Assembly (NCBI GenBank): GCA_021844725.1
Contig: JAKBSX010000199.1
Span: 1 to 6,064 of the forward strand
Source: Actinomycetes bacterium
GTDB taxonomy: Bacteria > Actinomycetota > Acidimicrobiia > Acidimicrobiales > Acidimicrobiaceae
Length of the DNA stretch: 6,064 bases
Reading direction: 5' to 3'
A program made the position numbers and the translations under genes. Shown piece by piece: positions 5,942-6,064 of the stretch (the stretch's first letter is position 1; each line of letters starts with the position of its first letter). The notes below the pieces were generated by a model that did not search any database, was not told the DNA's origin, and saw nothing but the letters and a program-made list of their open reading frames with translations.

Positions 5942-6064
5942 CTAATGCGACATCTCCAAAATCAAATAACCGCGGTCATTCATCACTGCCGTCTGGCCCG
6001 AGGTCAAATATGTGGTCGAATCGTTCTGTAAAATCAACGCCGGACCTTCTATACGCCCATTCAA
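5942..6064 (-). CDS. HyuA-type hydantoinase/oxoprolinase alpha subunit, C-terminal end only
   Basis: The reading frame enters from the right edge and runs 40 codons to a TAG stop at 5942-5944. The peptide contains GPALILQNDSTTYL followed by NDRGYLILEM. This is the closing signature of the HyuA family (GPAxIxQxDSTTxxxPG, then a DxxGNLxL-type strand). It aligns without gaps to residues 653-690 of the complete HyuA in this window, sharing about a third of positions, so the two are diverged paralogues rather than a recent tandem copy. In known fused enzymes the HyuA part precedes HyuB, so a protein ending this way is probably a separate alpha subunit. The SDR follows instead of a hyuB, so any HyuB partner lies upstream outside the window, or the complex shares the HyuB seen here. 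Its start and ATP-binding motifs cannot be seen. Confidence 0.8.
   Translation of the reverse strand: MNGRIEGPALILQNDSTTYLTSGQTAVMNDRGYLILEMSH

Overview
The window reads as a single leftward (minus-strand) catabolic gene cluster from a bacterium. By eye its base composition is roughly half G+C. Transcription runs from high to low coordinates: the C-terminal end of a hydantoinase/oxoprolinase alpha-type protein (HyuA, cut by the right edge), a short-chain dehydrogenase/reductase (SDR), a complete second HyuA, its partner HyuB, and a ferritin-like diiron protein resembling acyl-ACP desaturases. No rRNA, tRNA, CRISPR array or insertion sequence was found. The organism cannot be fixed from these genes. 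HyuA/HyuB and SDR paralogues are common in Actinobacteria, Proteobacteria and uncultivated marine Chloroflexi such as SAR202, and the diiron protein looks most like actinobacterial ferritin-like proteins I recall. Any lineage call is a guess.

Layout from right to left. 5942-6064: last 40 codons of a HyuA paralogue. 5151-5906: SDR with an intact catalytic tetrad and an NAD-type cofactor loop. 3030-5102: hyuA, complete. 1298-3025: hyuB, complete, 4 nt after hyuA. 1163-1297: a 135-nt gap with an inverted repeat, a weak promoter candidate and, unexpectedly, an open frame encoding a hydrophobic stretch. 347-1162: the diiron protein. 1-346: no confident gene. This last part holds a possible small gene split by a single-base frameshift in a run of six T, and a hairpin plus T-run facing rightward that looks like a terminator for transcripts entering from the left.

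How the genes may work together. HyuA/HyuB complexes use ATP to activate a carbonyl. Known members hydrolyse hydantoins, 5-oxoproline or caprolactam, or carboxylate acetone and acetophenone. An SDR directly upstream of hyuAB is reminiscent of secondary alcohol -> ketone -> ATP-dependent carboxylation, as in phenylethanol/acetophenone metabolism, while the diiron protein could add an oxygenation or desaturation step. This is inference; the sequence shows the families, not the substrate. All five main genes end in TAG. Two junctions (SDR to hyuA, and hyuB to the diiron gene) are in the same frame with only that amber codon between them, which is curious but could be chance.
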